A stretch of DNA of 61,182 bases from Candidatus Pelagibacter sp. (GTDB taxonomy: Bacteria; Pseudomonadota; Alphaproteobacteria; Pelagibacterales; Pelagibacteraceae), in NCBI GenBank assembly GCA_028100865.1, contig JAOHJV010000002.1, positions 1 to 61,182 of the forward strand, in the 5' to 3' direction. A program made the translations under genes and the position numbers. Position 1 is the first letter of the stretch. Each line of letters begins with the position of its first letter. The notes beneath the pieces are model-generated. The model did not search any database. It was not told the DNA's origin and worked only from the letters and a program-made list of their open reading frames with translations. Shown piece after piece: positions 36,824 through 45,961 of the stretch.

Positions 36824-37259
36824 TTAAGCCCCAAATATCATTAGTTTTAATCCATCCCTCATAATCTTCAGATTTAATTTTACACCATTTCTCCTGACAT
36901 TTATCGACAATTAATAGTCTTCCCTTTTCAATTTGGGCTATAGGTTTTGCAAATGAAGATGGTTTTTTAAACAAAACTTTATTTTGAAGTGTGATAACAG
37001 AATTATTTTTCTTTAATTGTGAAATATGTATCCAGCCATTATTATTTTTTAAGTCAATTATTCTTCTAAAATTTTCTTTTTTATCAATTTGTCTCAGGGG
37101 TAAGTTGATTTTTTTATAAACAAATTTAATATCTGATTCAAAATTAGGACCATAACGAACATTTACTTTGTTTTTTTTTAAGGAAACAAAAGTTTCTTCA
37201 GCAATGGAAGATGATAAGAAAGTTATTAGGCAAATAAGCATGAAAATAATTTTATACAT
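36816..37259 (-). CDS. Exported protein with bacterial SH3-like domains
   Basis: A 147-residue protein with a signal peptide (about 1-20, ending near 'SSSIAEE'). The SH3_3/SH3_4-type pattern 'KKNKVNVRYGPNFESDIKFVY' and 'NNGWIHISQL' form the first repeat. A second, weaker repeat ends 'CQEKWCKIKSEDYEGWIKTNDIWG'; this stretch spans about residues 118-141. Such proteins bind cell-wall peptides or other proteins in the periplasm. The start abuts the ThiF-like gene end by one base, so the two are co-transcribed. A specific function cannot be given. Confidence 0.78.
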   Translation of the reverse strand: MYKIIFMLICLITFLSSSIAEETFVSLKKNKVNVRYGPNFESDIKFVYKKINLPLRQIDKKENFRRIIDLKNNNGWIHISQLKKNNSVITLQNKVLFKKPSSFAKPIAQIEKGRLLIVDKCQEKWCKIKSEDYEGWIKTNDIWGLIN

Positions 37260-38014
37260 TAATTACATATACATTTTTTTCTTTTATCAAATTTCACTTT
37301 TCTAAAATTTAAATTTAACAAATCAAGAATTAAAATATATTTATTTAAATTTTTTCCGATATTTAAAATTTTCTTTAAAATTTCATTAGCCTGCATAGTA
37401 CCAATAATGCCAGCAATAGTGCCAAGTATTCCCTCATATTCACAGTTTAGAATGTCGTCAGAGATTGTTTCTTCTTGATAAAAGCATCTTAAACAAGGAT
37501 CTTTTTTATTACTAAAATCAAAAGTAAATATATGGCCATCAAACTTACTTATAGCTCCTGTTACTAAAAATTTTTTATATTTTAAACTTATATCGTTAAT
37601 TAAAAATTTTGTTTTAAAATTATCTGAACCATCAACAATATAATCATATTTTTTGACAATCTTTATAAATTTTTTTTTATCTAATTTGAAATTATGAATA
37701 TGAATTTTAGTTTTAGAATTAATACTAATTAATTTTTTTTTGGCAGCTTTAACTTTTAATTTCCCTAAATCTTTCTCATCATACAAAGTTTGTCGATGGA
37801 TATTAGAAAGACCAACTAAATCGTAATCTACAATTCCTAGAGATCCAACCCCTGATCTGGTTAAAAATTCTGCAACAGGGCAACCTAATCCCCCCATACC
37901 AATTATCAGTACTTTTGAGCTTAAAATTTTTTTTTGACCTAAAATACCAATATTTTTTAAAATAATTTGTCTTGAAAACTTTTCGAGTTGATTTTTACTT
38001 AATTTTGAACTCAT
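37259..38014 (-). CDS. ThiF/MoeB/HesA-family adenylating enzyme
   Basis: A 251-residue E1-like enzyme that activates the C terminus of a ubiquitin-fold sulfur carrier by adenylation. The Rossmann part has 'VLIIGMGGLGCPVAEFLTRSG', with 'YDLVGLSNIHRQTLYDEKDLG' for ATP and arginine contacts. The zinc-binding cysteines appear as CxxC in 'PCLRCFYQ' and as CxC at 'KKCICN' at the very end. Whether it serves ThiS (thiamine) or MoaD (molybdopterin) cannot be decided; neither carrier is in the window. It overlaps dut by 4 bases. Confidence 0.88.
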   Translation of the reverse strand: MSSKLSKNQLEKFSRQIILKNIGILGQKKILSSKVLIIGMGGLGCPVAEFLTRSGVGSLGIVDYDLVGLSNIHRQTLYDEKDLGKLKVKAAKKKLISINSKTKIHIHNFKLDKKKFIKIVKKYDYIVDGSDNFKTKFLINDISLKYKKFLVTGAISKFDGHIFTFDFSNKKDPCLRCFYQEETISDDILNCEYEGILGTIAGIIGTMQANEILKKILNIGKNLNKYILILDLLNLNFRKVKFDKRKKCICN

Positions 38015-38448
38015 TTTCCAGTTGAGCCAAATCCACCTTCTCCTCTAACTGTTTCAGGTAAAGTATCTGTTTCTTCTAAATTCATCTTAATAACAGGAGT
38101 TAAAATCATTTGAGCAATTCTATCTTTATTATTTATTAAAAAATCAGTATCACCATGATTGTAAAGAATAACTTTAACCTCACCTCTATAATCGCTGTCT
38201 ACTGTTCCTGGAGTGTTCAATACACTAATATTATTTTTAGCAGCTAAACCAGATCTTGGTCTGATTTGAATTTCAAATTCACTAGGAAACGCAACAGAAA
38301 TACCTGTTGGGACTAAACAAGAATTTTTTGGTTTTAGTGTTATTGCTTCATTTAAAAAAGCCATTAAATCCATACCTGATGCTCCGCTAGTTTTATATGC
38401 AGGTAACTCAACAGATGAGTCTAATTTTTTTATAAGAACTTTTATCAT
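38011..38448 (-). CDS. dut: Deoxyuridine 5'-triphosphate nucleotidohydrolase
   Basis: A 145-residue trimeric dUTPase with all five motifs: 'ASGMDLMAF', 'RPRSGLAAKN', 'NTPGTVDSDYRGEVKVIL', 'RIAQMILTPV' and the C-terminal 'GEGGFGSTGK'. It removes dUTP from the nucleotide pool and supplies dUMP for thymidylate. It lies between coaBC (one-base overlap) and a ThiF-like gene (4-base overlap) in one minus-strand operon. dut next to coaBC is widely conserved. Confidence 0.97.
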   Translation of the reverse strand: MIKVLIKKLDSSVELPAYKTSGASGMDLMAFLNEAITLKPKNSCLVPTGISVAFPSEFEIQIRPRSGLAAKNNISVLNTPGTVDSDYRGEVKVILYNHGDTDFLINNKDRIAQMILTPVIKMNLEETDTLPETVRGEGGFGSTGK

Positions 38449-39647
38449 TAATTTAATTGATTTATTATTCTATCAACTATTTCATCAGATATTTCAGATT
38501 TTTTTTTGTAAGAAAGTTTCTCTTTTTTTTTGTCACTGTAGTAAACCGTTACTTCATTAAAATCAGAACTAAAGCCAATTTTTTTATTGGATACATCATT
38601 TGAAATGATCCAATCGCAATTTTTATTACTTAATTTATTTTCAGCATTATTTTCAACATTATCTGTTTCTGCTGCAAAGCCTATAACAAGATCTGGTCTC
38701 ATAGAATTATGGTTTGAAACATAACTCAATATATCTACATTTTTTTCTAGATTTAAATTAAGCACATCTTGTTTTTTTATTTTATATTCGTATTTTTTAT
38801 TAATTTTAAAATCAGCTACAGCTGCAGAAAATACTGCTACATTTGCTGGCAAGTTTTTTTGAGTTGCTAACAACATTTCATCTGCAGTTTCAACTTCGAT
38901 AAGTTTTATATCGGCATCAATTGTTAAATTAGTTGGACCAGAAATAAGAGTGGTATCAAAACCTTTTTTAGATAAAGATTTAGCAATTTCATACCCTTGT
39001 TTACCACTAGATTTATTTGTGATAAATCTTACAGGATCAATATATTCATTTGTTGGACCAGCTGTAACTAATGCTTTTAATTTTTTACTGTTTTTAAGAT
39101 TTAAGAAATAATTATTTATTTCATTAGAAATTTTATTAGGCTCAGACATTTTTCCTTCACCATATTCACCACAAGCCATTTCCCCAATTTCTGGGCCAAT
39201 AAGTTTATAACCATAACTTACTAGTTTTTTTAAATTTTGTTTTGTAGATTGATGCTCCCACATTCTAACATTCATTGCAGGTGCTAAATAAATTTCTTTA
39301 TTTGATGCCAGTACTACAGTTGAAGCCAAGTCATCAGTAGTTCCTTGCGCTAATTTTGAAATAGTATTTGCTGTAGCAGGAGCAATTAAAATAACATCTG
39401 CCCATCTTGATAAAGCGATATGATCCATTTCCGTCTCGTTTTCAACACTAAATAGATCGCTGTAAACTTTGCCCTGTGAAAGAGATGCAACTGAAAGAGG
39501 AGTTATAAATTCTTTAGCACTATTGGTTAAAATAGTTTTTATTTGTGCTCCATTCTTTTTAAAAAGTCTAATTGTTTCAAGACTTTTATAAGCAGATATT
39601 CCACCACAAATTATATAGAGAATTTTTTTGTCTATCAGATTTTTCAT
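38448..39647 (-). CDS. coaBC: Phosphopantothenoylcysteine decarboxylase/phosphopantothenate-cysteine ligase
   Basis: A 399-residue bifunctional coenzyme A enzyme. The flavoprotein CoaC half (to about 185) starts 'KKILYIICGGISAYKSLE', has the active-site His in 'SRWADVILIAPATANTISK' context, 'PAMNVRMWEH', and 'ACGEYGEGKM'. The CoaB half begins 'KALVTAGPTNEYIDPVRFITN' and has 'FSAAVADF' and 'GFAAETDN'. It follows ubiB after 8 bases and overlaps dut. Normal length and motif order. Confidence 0.96.
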   Translation of the reverse strand: MKNLIDKKILYIICGGISAYKSLETIRLFKKNGAQIKTILTNSAKEFITPLSVASLSQGKVYSDLFSVENETEMDHIALSRWADVILIAPATANTISKLAQGTTDDLASTVVLASNKEIYLAPAMNVRMWEHQSTKQNLKKLVSYGYKLIGPEIGEMACGEYGEGKMSEPNKISNEINNYFLNLKNSKKLKALVTAGPTNEYIDPVRFITNKSSGKQGYEIAKSLSKKGFDTTLISGPTNLTIDADIKLIEVETADEMLLATQKNLPANVAVFSAAVADFKINKKYEYKIKKQDVLNLNLEKNVDILSYVSNHNSMRPDLVIGFAAETDNVENNAENKLSNKNCDWIISNDVSNKKIGFSSDFNEVTVYYSDKKKEKLSYKKKSEISDEIVDRIINQLN

Positions 39648-39655
39648 TTGTCGAA

Positions 39656-41224
39656 TTAAAATACCAATAACCCTATAATTACAAGAACTAATAAACCAAT
39701 AATAGATTGATTTCTAAAAGTTGTCATTTCAGATTTTTTATTATTTAAGGCTGTATAAGAATTTGAGTTTTGTGGAATTTGGCCACTAGCTAAAAATGTT
39801 AATGCTTGATTAGCTTTATCCATAATTTCGGGAAATTCTGGTAATTTTTTTAAAACTTCTGATGTGTTGTTTAAAGTATCTGTTATAGTATTTATTGGAT
39901 CTTTTGTTTCTCTTAACCAATTCTCAAGCACTGGTTTAGATGTTGTCCATATATTTGTGTTAGGATTTAATTTTCTTGCAACACCTTCAACCACCACCAT
40001 AGTTTTTTGTAACATCAATAATTGAGGCTGAGTTTGCATATTAAATTTTTCAGTTACATCAAATAATTGTTTTAGTAACTTACCACCAGATATATCTTTG
40101 ACTGCTTGTCCAAATATAGGCTCTCCTATTGATCTTAAAGCTTGAGCTAAATCATCAATTGGAACATTATTTGGAACTAATCCAGCTACCAAATGTACTT
40201 CCGCAACTTTTCTATAATCTCTCTGAATAAAGCCATATAAAATTTCAGCTAAAAATCTCTTGCTAACCTTATCTAATCTACCCATTATACCAAAATCGAT
40301 AGGAGCTATTTGACCACTATTATCAATAAAGATATTTCCTTGATGCATATCTGCATGAAAAAAACCATCTCTTACAGCATGTCTTAAAAAATGTTGAATA
40401 ATGTCTTCAGCAATTTTATTTGTATCTAAATTTCTATTCTTTAATTCTTCCGTCTCTCTTATGGATACTCCATCAATCCAATCAAGGGTCATTACATTTT
40501 CACTAGTAAAATTCCAATAAATTTGAGGAACTTTAAAACCAGCATCATTTTTGGTATTTTCCGCATATTCATTAGCTGCTGCTGCTTCAAATCTTAAATC
40601 CATTTCAAGATTTGTTATTTCTTTTAATAAAAATACAACTTCTACAAGTTTTAATCTTTTTGTTTTTTTTACAAATGACTCAATAAAGAAAGCAAACAAC
40701 ATCATTGCATCAATTTCTTCATTAAATATTTTTTTGATATCTGGTCTTAGAATTTTTATTGCCACATCCTTAATAGTTCCATTATCATTAATTTTAGCCT
40801 TGTGAACTTGAGCTATGGAGGCCGCTGCAACAGGTTCACTTAAATCTATTATTGAATTATATGTTTCTTCACCAAGGTCTTTTTTGATTATTTCATGTGC
40901 TTGTTTAATAGAAAAGGGTGGAAGACGATCTTGTAAATTTTCGAGTTTAGCTGATAGTTCTTCTCCAATAATATCAGGTCTAGTTGCTAAAAATTGTCCA
41001 AGCTTTATAAATGTCGTACCCATAGACTCTAAAGAATTAGACAATCTTTCTCCTTCATTTGTATTTAGTTTTTGCAGATTTTTTTTAGAAAACGAAATTG
41101 AGAGTAATTGAAATAATATTATTATTGTAATGGGTGGTTTTTTAAATTTTGAAGCAATACTTAAAATGTCTGACTTTGCAACTTTTCTCCCTAATTTAAA
41201 TAAGGTTATAAGTTTTTTGATCAT
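39656..41224 (-). CDS. ubiB: UbiB atypical kinase-like protein (ubiquinone synthesis)
   Basis: The start is placed at ATG 41224, which makes a one-base TAATG overlap with the ubiE stop; an ATG 12 bases earlier is less likely. The 522-residue ABC1/ADCK-type protein has the 'KLGQFLATRPDIIG' KxGQ motif, 'PVAAASIAQVHKAK' as the alanine-rich loop, 'HADMHQGNIFI' and 'IDFGIMGRL'. A C-terminal membrane segment ends it. UbiB is needed for extraction or handling of lipid ubiquinone precursors. It is in the ubiE-ubiB-coaBC-dut operon. Confidence 0.94.
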   Translation of the reverse strand: MIKKLITLFKLGRKVAKSDILSIASKFKKPPITIIILFQLLSISFSKKNLQKLNTNEGERLSNSLESMGTTFIKLGQFLATRPDIIGEELSAKLENLQDRLPPFSIKQAHEIIKKDLGEETYNSIIDLSEPVAAASIAQVHKAKINDNGTIKDVAIKILRPDIKKIFNEEIDAMMLFAFFIESFVKKTKRLKLVEVVFLLKEITNLEMDLRFEAAAANEYAENTKNDAGFKVPQIYWNFTSENVMTLDWIDGVSIRETEELKNRNLDTNKIAEDIIQHFLRHAVRDGFFHADMHQGNIFIDNSGQIAPIDFGIMGRLDKVSKRFLAEILYGFIQRDYRKVAEVHLVAGLVPNNVPIDDLAQALRSIGEPIFGQAVKDISGGKLLKQLFDVTEKFNMQTQPQLLMLQKTMVVVEGVARKLNPNTNIWTTSKPVLENWLRETKDPINTITDTLNNTSEVLKKLPEFPEIMDKANQALTFLASGQIPQNSNSYTALNNKKSEMTTFRNQSIIGLLVLVIIGLLVF

Positions 41225-41928
41225 TAATATTTCCATCCACTATGAATTGAAACAATTCCTCCAGAAAAGTTTCTATAAGAGCAATTTTGAAATTTATTAT
41301 CTTTCATCAATTGAATTAACTCTTCCTGGTTAATAAATTGCTCTATGCTTTTAATTAAATATTCATAAGGTTCTTTTTCGCCAACAACAAATTGACCAAT
41401 AATTGGAATTAATTTTGAATAATTTTTATATATAAAATCAAGATTTGAGCTTTGTATTTTAGAAAATTCCAAGCATAAGTACCTTCCACCTGGCTTTAAA
41501 ACTCTGTACGCTTCAGAAAGAGCTTTATTCAAATTTTTTGTATTTCTTAGTCCAAAACTAATAGTATAAAAATCAAATTTGTTATCTTCAAAAGGTAGTT
41601 TTTCTGCAGGAGAAATAACCCAATTAATATTTGTGTAACTAGAGAGCTTTTGTTTACCTTGGCTTATCATTCCTTTGTTGGGATCCACACATGTAATTTT
41701 GCTATTTTTATTAGTACTTTCTAAATACAACTTACCAATATCACCTGTTCCACAAGCTACATCAATTAAGTTTTTATCCAAAGATGGGTTCATCATATTT
41801 ATAAGACTTTTTTTCCAAAATCTATGAACACCAAGCGACATAAAATCATTCATCAGGTCATATTTGCTGTAGACTTGATTAAATACACCTTCTACAAGGC
41901 CTTTTTTATTTTGAAGATATTGTTGCAT
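41224..41928 (-). CDS. ubiE: Demethylubiquinol/demethylmenaquinol C-methyltransferase
   Basis: A 234-residue class I SAM methyltransferase. 'VFNQVYSKYDLMNDFMSLGVHRFWK' (about residues 16-40) is the family's N-terminal block, followed by the SAM-binding 'LIDVACGTGDIG' and 'GLRNTKNLNKALSEAYRVLKPGG' near 130-152. It performs the C-methylation of the quinone ring. It is divergent from mutM with only 31 bases between starts. It is the first gene of the operon with ubiB, coaBC and dut. coq7, another ubiquinone gene, lies near 51.5 kb. Confidence 0.95.
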   Translation of the reverse strand: MQQYLQNKKGLVEGVFNQVYSKYDLMNDFMSLGVHRFWKKSLINMMNPSLDKNLIDVACGTGDIGKLYLESTNKNSKITCVDPNKGMISQGKQKLSSYTNINWVISPAEKLPFEDNKFDFYTISFGLRNTKNLNKALSEAYRVLKPGGRYLCLEFSKIQSSNLDFIYKNYSKLIPIIGQFVVGEKEPYEYLIKSIEQFINQEELIQLMKDNKFQNCSYRNFSGGIVSIHSGWKY

Positions 41929-41959
41929 AAAAAAAAATATATATTCAATATAGTGTCAA

Positions 41960-42823
41960 ATGCCAGAATTACCAGAAGTAGAAATTGTAAGACAATCTCT
42001 TAACAAAAAGATTCAACAAAAAAAGGTTAAAAAAGTAATAATAAGAAATAAAAATTTGAGACTAAAAATTCCATCAAATTTTAATACTCATTTTTTAAAT
42101 AAAAAAATAATTAAAGTAGGTAGATTTTCAAAATATTTAATTATTTATTTACCAAAAGATAATTACTGCTTAATTCATCTTGGGATGTCAGGCACAATTC
42201 ATATAGTCAAAAATAAATCTGCCAATAAATTTACAAATACTAGTTTTTATAATTCTCCTTTTTTACCAAAAAAGCATAATCATGTAGAATTAATTTTTGA
42301 AAATTTTAAAATTATTTACAATGACCCAAGAAGATTTGGTTTTTTTCAACTCATAAAAAATAATACAGATCTAGTTAAAAGATTTAGCCACTTAGGACCT
42401 GAGCCTTTTGATAAGAATTTTAATTTAAACTATGTATGTGATTTTTTTAAAGATAAGAATAAGGATATAAAAAATTTTTTACTTGATCAAAAATTTGTTT
42501 CTGGAATTGGAAATATTTATGCTAGTGAAATTTTATTTTTGAGTAAAATTAATCCATTTAAAAAAGTAAAGTTGTTAAGTAAAAAAGAATGTCAAAAGAT
42601 AATAATCAATAGTAGAAAAATTTTGTTAAAAGCAATCAGCAAGGGTGGGTCAAGTATAAGAGATTTTAAAGATACAACGGGATCTAAGGGCGGATTTCAG
42701 AATGAATTTAAAGTTTATCAGCAGGAAGGATTGAGGTGCAAAAATATAGGATGTTCTGATTTCATAAAAAAAAAAATAATCTCTAATAGATCATCTTTTT
42801 TTTGTGATTCTTGTCAAAAATAG
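41960..42823 (+). CDS. mutM: Formamidopyrimidine-DNA glycosylase
   Basis: A 287-residue Fpg that removes 8-oxoguanine. The catalytic N terminus 'PELPEVEIVRQSL' (Pro after the start Met) is intact, as are 'LIHLGMSGTIHI', 'NDPRRFGFF' and 'DQKFVSGIGNIYASEILF'. The C-terminal zinc finger has four cysteines: two in 'RCKNIGCSDF' and two in 'FCDSCQK'. It is divergent from ubiE, an arrangement common in alphaproteobacteria. The gene ends 51 bases before rpsT. An out-of-frame upstream extension of rpsT overlapping it was discounted. Confidence 0.95.
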   Translation: MPELPEVEIVRQSLNKKIQQKKVKKVIIRNKNLRLKIPSNFNTHFLNKKIIKVGRFSKYLIIYLPKDNYCLIHLGMSGTIHIVKNKSANKFTNTSFYNSPFLPKKHNHVELIFENFKIIYNDPRRFGFFQLIKNNTDLVKRFSHLGPEPFDKNFNLNYVCDFFKDKNKDIKNFLLDQKFVSGIGNIYASEILFLSKINPFKKVKLLSKKECQKIIINSRKILLKAISKGGSSIRDFKDTTGSKGGFQNEFKVYQQEGLRCKNIGCSDFIKKKIISNRSSFFCDSCQK

Positions 42824-42873
42824 TCAATTATTTTATTGACCACCATAAATTCTCAAGCTATACCCCTGCGAAT

Positions 42874-43134
42874 ATGGCAAACACAAAATCAGCAATTAAG
42901 AGAATTAGAAGAATTTCTAAACAAACTGCAGTTAATAAAGCAAGAAAAAGCAGATTTAGAAATGCTCTTAAAAAAATGAACCTTTTAATTGATGATAAGA
43001 AAAAAGATGAAGCTTTAAAATTCTTGCCAAAATTCAATTCAGAATTGATGAAGATTGCAAAAACTGGGATCATTAAGAAGCAAAATGCCTCAAGAAATGT
43101 ATCTAGAATAACAAAAAAAATTTCTGCAATTTAA
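42874..43134 (+). CDS. rpsT: 30S ribosomal protein S20
   Basis: An 86-residue S20. I use ATG 42874, which gives the family start 'ANTKSAIKRIRRISKQTAVNKA'. A TTG-initiated extension reaching back into mutM is not credible. The protein is lysine-rich and all-helical, binding 16S rRNA. The C-terminal 'GIIKKQNASRNVSRITKKI' is conserved. rpsT lies just before dnaA, as in several alphaproteobacteria. A 300-base non-coding stretch follows. Confidence 0.96.
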   Translation: MANTKSAIKRIRRISKQTAVNKARKSRFRNALKKMNLLIDDKKKDEALKFLPKFNSELMKIAKTGIIKKQNASRNVSRITKKISAI

Positions 43135-43434
43135 ATTACAACGACTTAAGCCATTATTAATAAACAACCTAGAGTATTCACATCATATATTAAAATTTTA
43201 TTTTTATTTTACCATATCTAGATTTGGTAAATAAAAATTATTTTTTGATTCAATCTATAAACGATTCAATCTGTGTTTGATTTAAAATAAAGTTTTTGTA
43301 AAAAAAAATTAAATTAAATTTATTTAAAATCTAAAACTAAATCTACAATCATAGATTTTATTTTTTTTCGAAAAAAAATATTAAGTTGTTGCAAATTTTT
43401 TTAATTAGTTCTAACTGAGATTTCCTCAAATGTT
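43135..43434 (+). other. AT-rich dnaA leader with several dyads (possible regulatory or origin DNA)
   Basis: This is the longest gap in the window with no gene. It contains a DnaA-box-like GTATTCACA (43174-43182, one mismatch to TTATNCACA) and an 18-base near-perfect dyad, ACCATATCTAGATTTGGT (43211-43228, one mispair). It also has two copies of GATTCAATCT (43247-43256 and 43263-43272, period 16; GATTCAATC is itself a near-palindrome) and an inverted repeat AAATCTA-N6-TAGATTT (43339-43358). Long A and T runs fill the rest. One weak DnaA box is too little to call an origin. Confidence 0.5.
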
Positions 43435-44859
43435 ATGAATAATTCTACAAATATAAACAATTTAAATAGTTTTAAGTCTGAAAACTTTGATTGGAAATTA
43501 GTTCAATCTGAAATGAAAAATAAGCTAGGACAGGATGTTTATGAAAGTTGGCTTAAAAAAATTACTTTTATAGATGAGTTTAACAACTATTTATTATTAT
43601 CTGTTCCAACAAGATTTATTAGAGACTGGATTACTTCAAGATATTTAGATCAAATTTTACAAATTATACGTTTATTTAAAAAAGATATTATTAGAATTGA
43701 ATTTAAAATTGATGACAAAAATACAAATCAAAATTTAGAAAATACGAATGCTATTGAAAAAATACCTGACATAAACGAAAATGTTTCTTTCATTAAAGAC
43801 TCTTATCTTCAATATAATCGAATAGATCCAAATAAACGGTTTGATAATTTTATAACTGGAACCAGTAACAAGCTTGCTTATGAGGCGTCATTAAAAGTTT
43901 CTGAAAACATATCTCATTATAATCCGCTTTACATTTATGGTGGTGTTGGAATGGGTAAGACTCACCTTTTAAATTCAATTGGAATTGAACTTAAAAAAAA
44001 TAACAAGGTGATGTTTATATCAGCAGAGCGATTTATGTATCAATTTGTAAAATCGATCAAAGCTAATGATATGGTTAAGTTTAAAGAGTATTTTAGAAAT
44101 ACAGATATTTTACTAATAGACGACATTCAGTTTATAAGTGGTAAAGAAGCAATGCAGGAAGAATTTTTCCATACATTCAATGCATTATTAGATAAAGGTT
44201 CTCAAATAATTGTATCAGCTGACAGACCTCCAAATAAATTATCTAGAATTCAAGATAGAATTAAATCTAGATTTTCTGGTGGTTTAGTAGTCGATATTCA
44301 AAAACCAGATCTTGAGCTTAGAAAAAAAATTGTTGAAAACAAAACTGAAGAGTTAAATAATCTGTATGCAGATCAATTACATGTATCAAAAGAGATACAA
44401 GATTTTATAAGTACAGAAATTACAGCAAGTATTAGAGAGTTAGTTGGGGCAATCAATAGAGTAGTTTCATTCTCTAGAATCTACAACAAAGTTCCAAATT
44501 TGTCTGAAACAAAGGTTGTTTTAAAGGACTTATTAAATTTAGCTGAAAATAAAGTAACAATAGATTTGATTCAAACTACAGTTTGTAAATTTTTTAAGAT
44601 CAGTAAAAATGAAATGTTGTCTTCAAGAAGATCTAGATATTTAGTACGACCTAGACAAACTGCTATATATTTAACTAAAATTTTAACCTCTAAATCTTTA
44701 CCCGAAATTGGAAGAGAGTTTTCAAATAGAGATCACACAACTATAATTCACTCCGTTAAGACTATTGAGAAAATTAAAGAAAAAGACTCAGAAATGGTAG
44801 ATAATATTAATAAACTTAAAAATCAGATATTATATAATAATAAGGATAATGAAATTTAA
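43435..44859 (+). CDS. dnaA: Chromosomal replication initiator DnaA
   Basis: A 474-residue DnaA with four domains. Domain I ('LGQDVYESWLKKITFI') is followed by a short asparagine-rich linker. The AAA+ domain has Walker A 'GGVGMGKTHLLNSIG', Walker B 'ILLIDDIQFI' and sensor 'RIQDRIKSRFSGGL'. The helix-turn-helix domain IV carries 'FSNRDHTTIIHSVKTIEK', which reads DnaA boxes. It is preceded by the dyad-rich leader and overlaps dnaN by 11 bases. Confidence 0.97.
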   Translation: MNNSTNINNLNSFKSENFDWKLVQSEMKNKLGQDVYESWLKKITFIDEFNNYLLLSVPTRFIRDWITSRYLDQILQIIRLFKKDIIRIEFKIDDKNTNQNLENTNAIEKIPDINENVSFIKDSYLQYNRIDPNKRFDNFITGTSNKLAYEASLKVSENISHYNPLYIYGGVGMGKTHLLNSIGIELKKNNKVMFISAERFMYQFVKSIKANDMVKFKEYFRNTDILLIDDIQFISGKEAMQEEFFHTFNALLDKGSQIIVSADRPPNKLSRIQDRIKSRFSGGLVVDIQKPDLELRKKIVENKTEELNNLYADQLHVSKEIQDFISTEITASIRELVGAINRVVSFSRIYNKVPNLSETKVVLKDLLNLAENKVTIDLIQTTVCKFFKISKNEMLSSRRSRYLVRPRQTAIYLTKILTSKSLPEIGREFSNRDHTTIIHSVKTIEKIKEKDSEMVDNINKLKNQILYNNKDNEI

Positions 44860-45961
44860 CCTAAACCAACAAGACTTACAACAAGCACTAAATTATTGTC
44901 AAGGTGTCATTGAAAAAAGAAGTACACTTCCGATATTGTCCAATATTTTATTAGATGCAAGTAATTCTAAATTAACAATAACAGCTACAGATTTGGACTT
45001 AATATTTATTCACCAATTAAACAATGTTGAAGTTTTGGAAGAAGGCAGAACAACAACGACCTCTTCAATTATGTATGACATCATAAGAAAATTTTCTTCA
45101 GGTAAAAAAATAAATCTATCTTTGACGAATATCAGTAAATTACAAGTCGAATCTGAAAAATCTATTTTTAATTTAAACTGTATTAATGCATCAGAGTTTC
45201 CTCTTACAGATGAAAATTTTAATCAAAATGAATTTATAATTAAATCTAAGCAGCTTTTAAAATTATTAAATAAATGTAAATTTTCAGTTTCTAATGATGA
45301 AACAAGACATTATCTAAGTGGAATTTATTTTCATCAAACTGAAGTTGAAGATAAAAATCATTTAACTGCCGTTGCAACTGATAGCCACCGAATGTCTATT
45401 TCAAAAATAAGATTAGATGAAAAAATTGATTTTGAACCAATTATATTACCAAAAAAAACTATTTTTCAACTATGTTCACTTCTAGAAAATTATGATGGAG
45501 ACGTTAAAGTATCTAATATCAAATCAAAAATTAAATTTGAGTTAAAGAATAGTGTTTTAATTTCAAAACTTATTGATGGAAAATTTCCTAATTACATCCA
45601 AGTTATACCAAAAAATAATCAAAAAAAATTAGAAATAGATTTAAAATTATTTTTAAATTCTGTTGATAGAGTAGCTTCAGTTTCTTTAGACAAAAAAGAT
45701 GGGGTAAAATTTAATTTATCAAAAGACACATTAGATCTATCAGTTAACAATACTAATAGCGGTGATGGTAAAGAGACATTAAATGTGAAATTTGACCACG
45801 ATTTAGAAATAAGCTTTAATTCAAGATACTTGATTGATGTTGCTTCACAATTAGATGGAGAAAAAGTTGAGATATTTTTTAATGACACAGGTTCACCAGC
45901 TTTAATTAAAGATCCAGGTGATTTTGATAGTATATTTGTAGTGATGCCTATGAAGGGCTAA
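44849..45961 (+). CDS. dnaN: DNA polymerase III beta clamp
   Basis: A 370-residue three-domain sliding clamp. It has 'LQQALNYCQGVIEKRSTLPILSNILLDA' at the N terminus (about 9-36), 'RHYLSGIYFHQ' and 'TDSHRMS' in the middle domain, and the C-terminal 'VVMPMKG', close to the canonical 'MPMRL' ending. It overlaps dnaA by 11 bases, the classical dnaA-dnaN order. recF and gyrB do not follow; instead plsC converges with a shared 4-base stop overlap. Confidence 0.96.
   Translation: MKFNLNQQDLQQALNYCQGVIEKRSTLPILSNILLDASNSKLTITATDLDLIFIHQLNNVEVLEEGRTTTTSSIMYDIIRKFSSGKKINLSLTNISKLQVESEKSIFNLNCINASEFPLTDENFNQNEFIIKSKQLLKLLNKCKFSVSNDETRHYLSGIYFHQTEVEDKNHLTAVATDSHRMSISKIRLDEKIDFEPIILPKKTIFQLCSLLENYDGDVKVSNIKSKIKFELKNSVLISKLIDGKFPNYIQVIPKNNQKKLEIDLKLFLNSVDRVASVSLDKKDGVKFNLSKDTLDLSVNNTNSGDGKETLNVKFDHDLEISFNSRYLIDVASQLDGEKVEIFFNDTGSPALIKDPGDFDSIFVVMPMKG

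Noticed and set aside
42811..42873. A TTG-initiated 21-residue extension of ribosomal protein S20
   Set aside because: It overlaps mutM and is not part of the S20 family start. ATG 42874 gives the standard protein.
43135..43434. Calling this leader the replication origin
   Set aside because: Only one imperfect DnaA box is visible and no skew data are available, so it is reported only as a candidate regulatory region.
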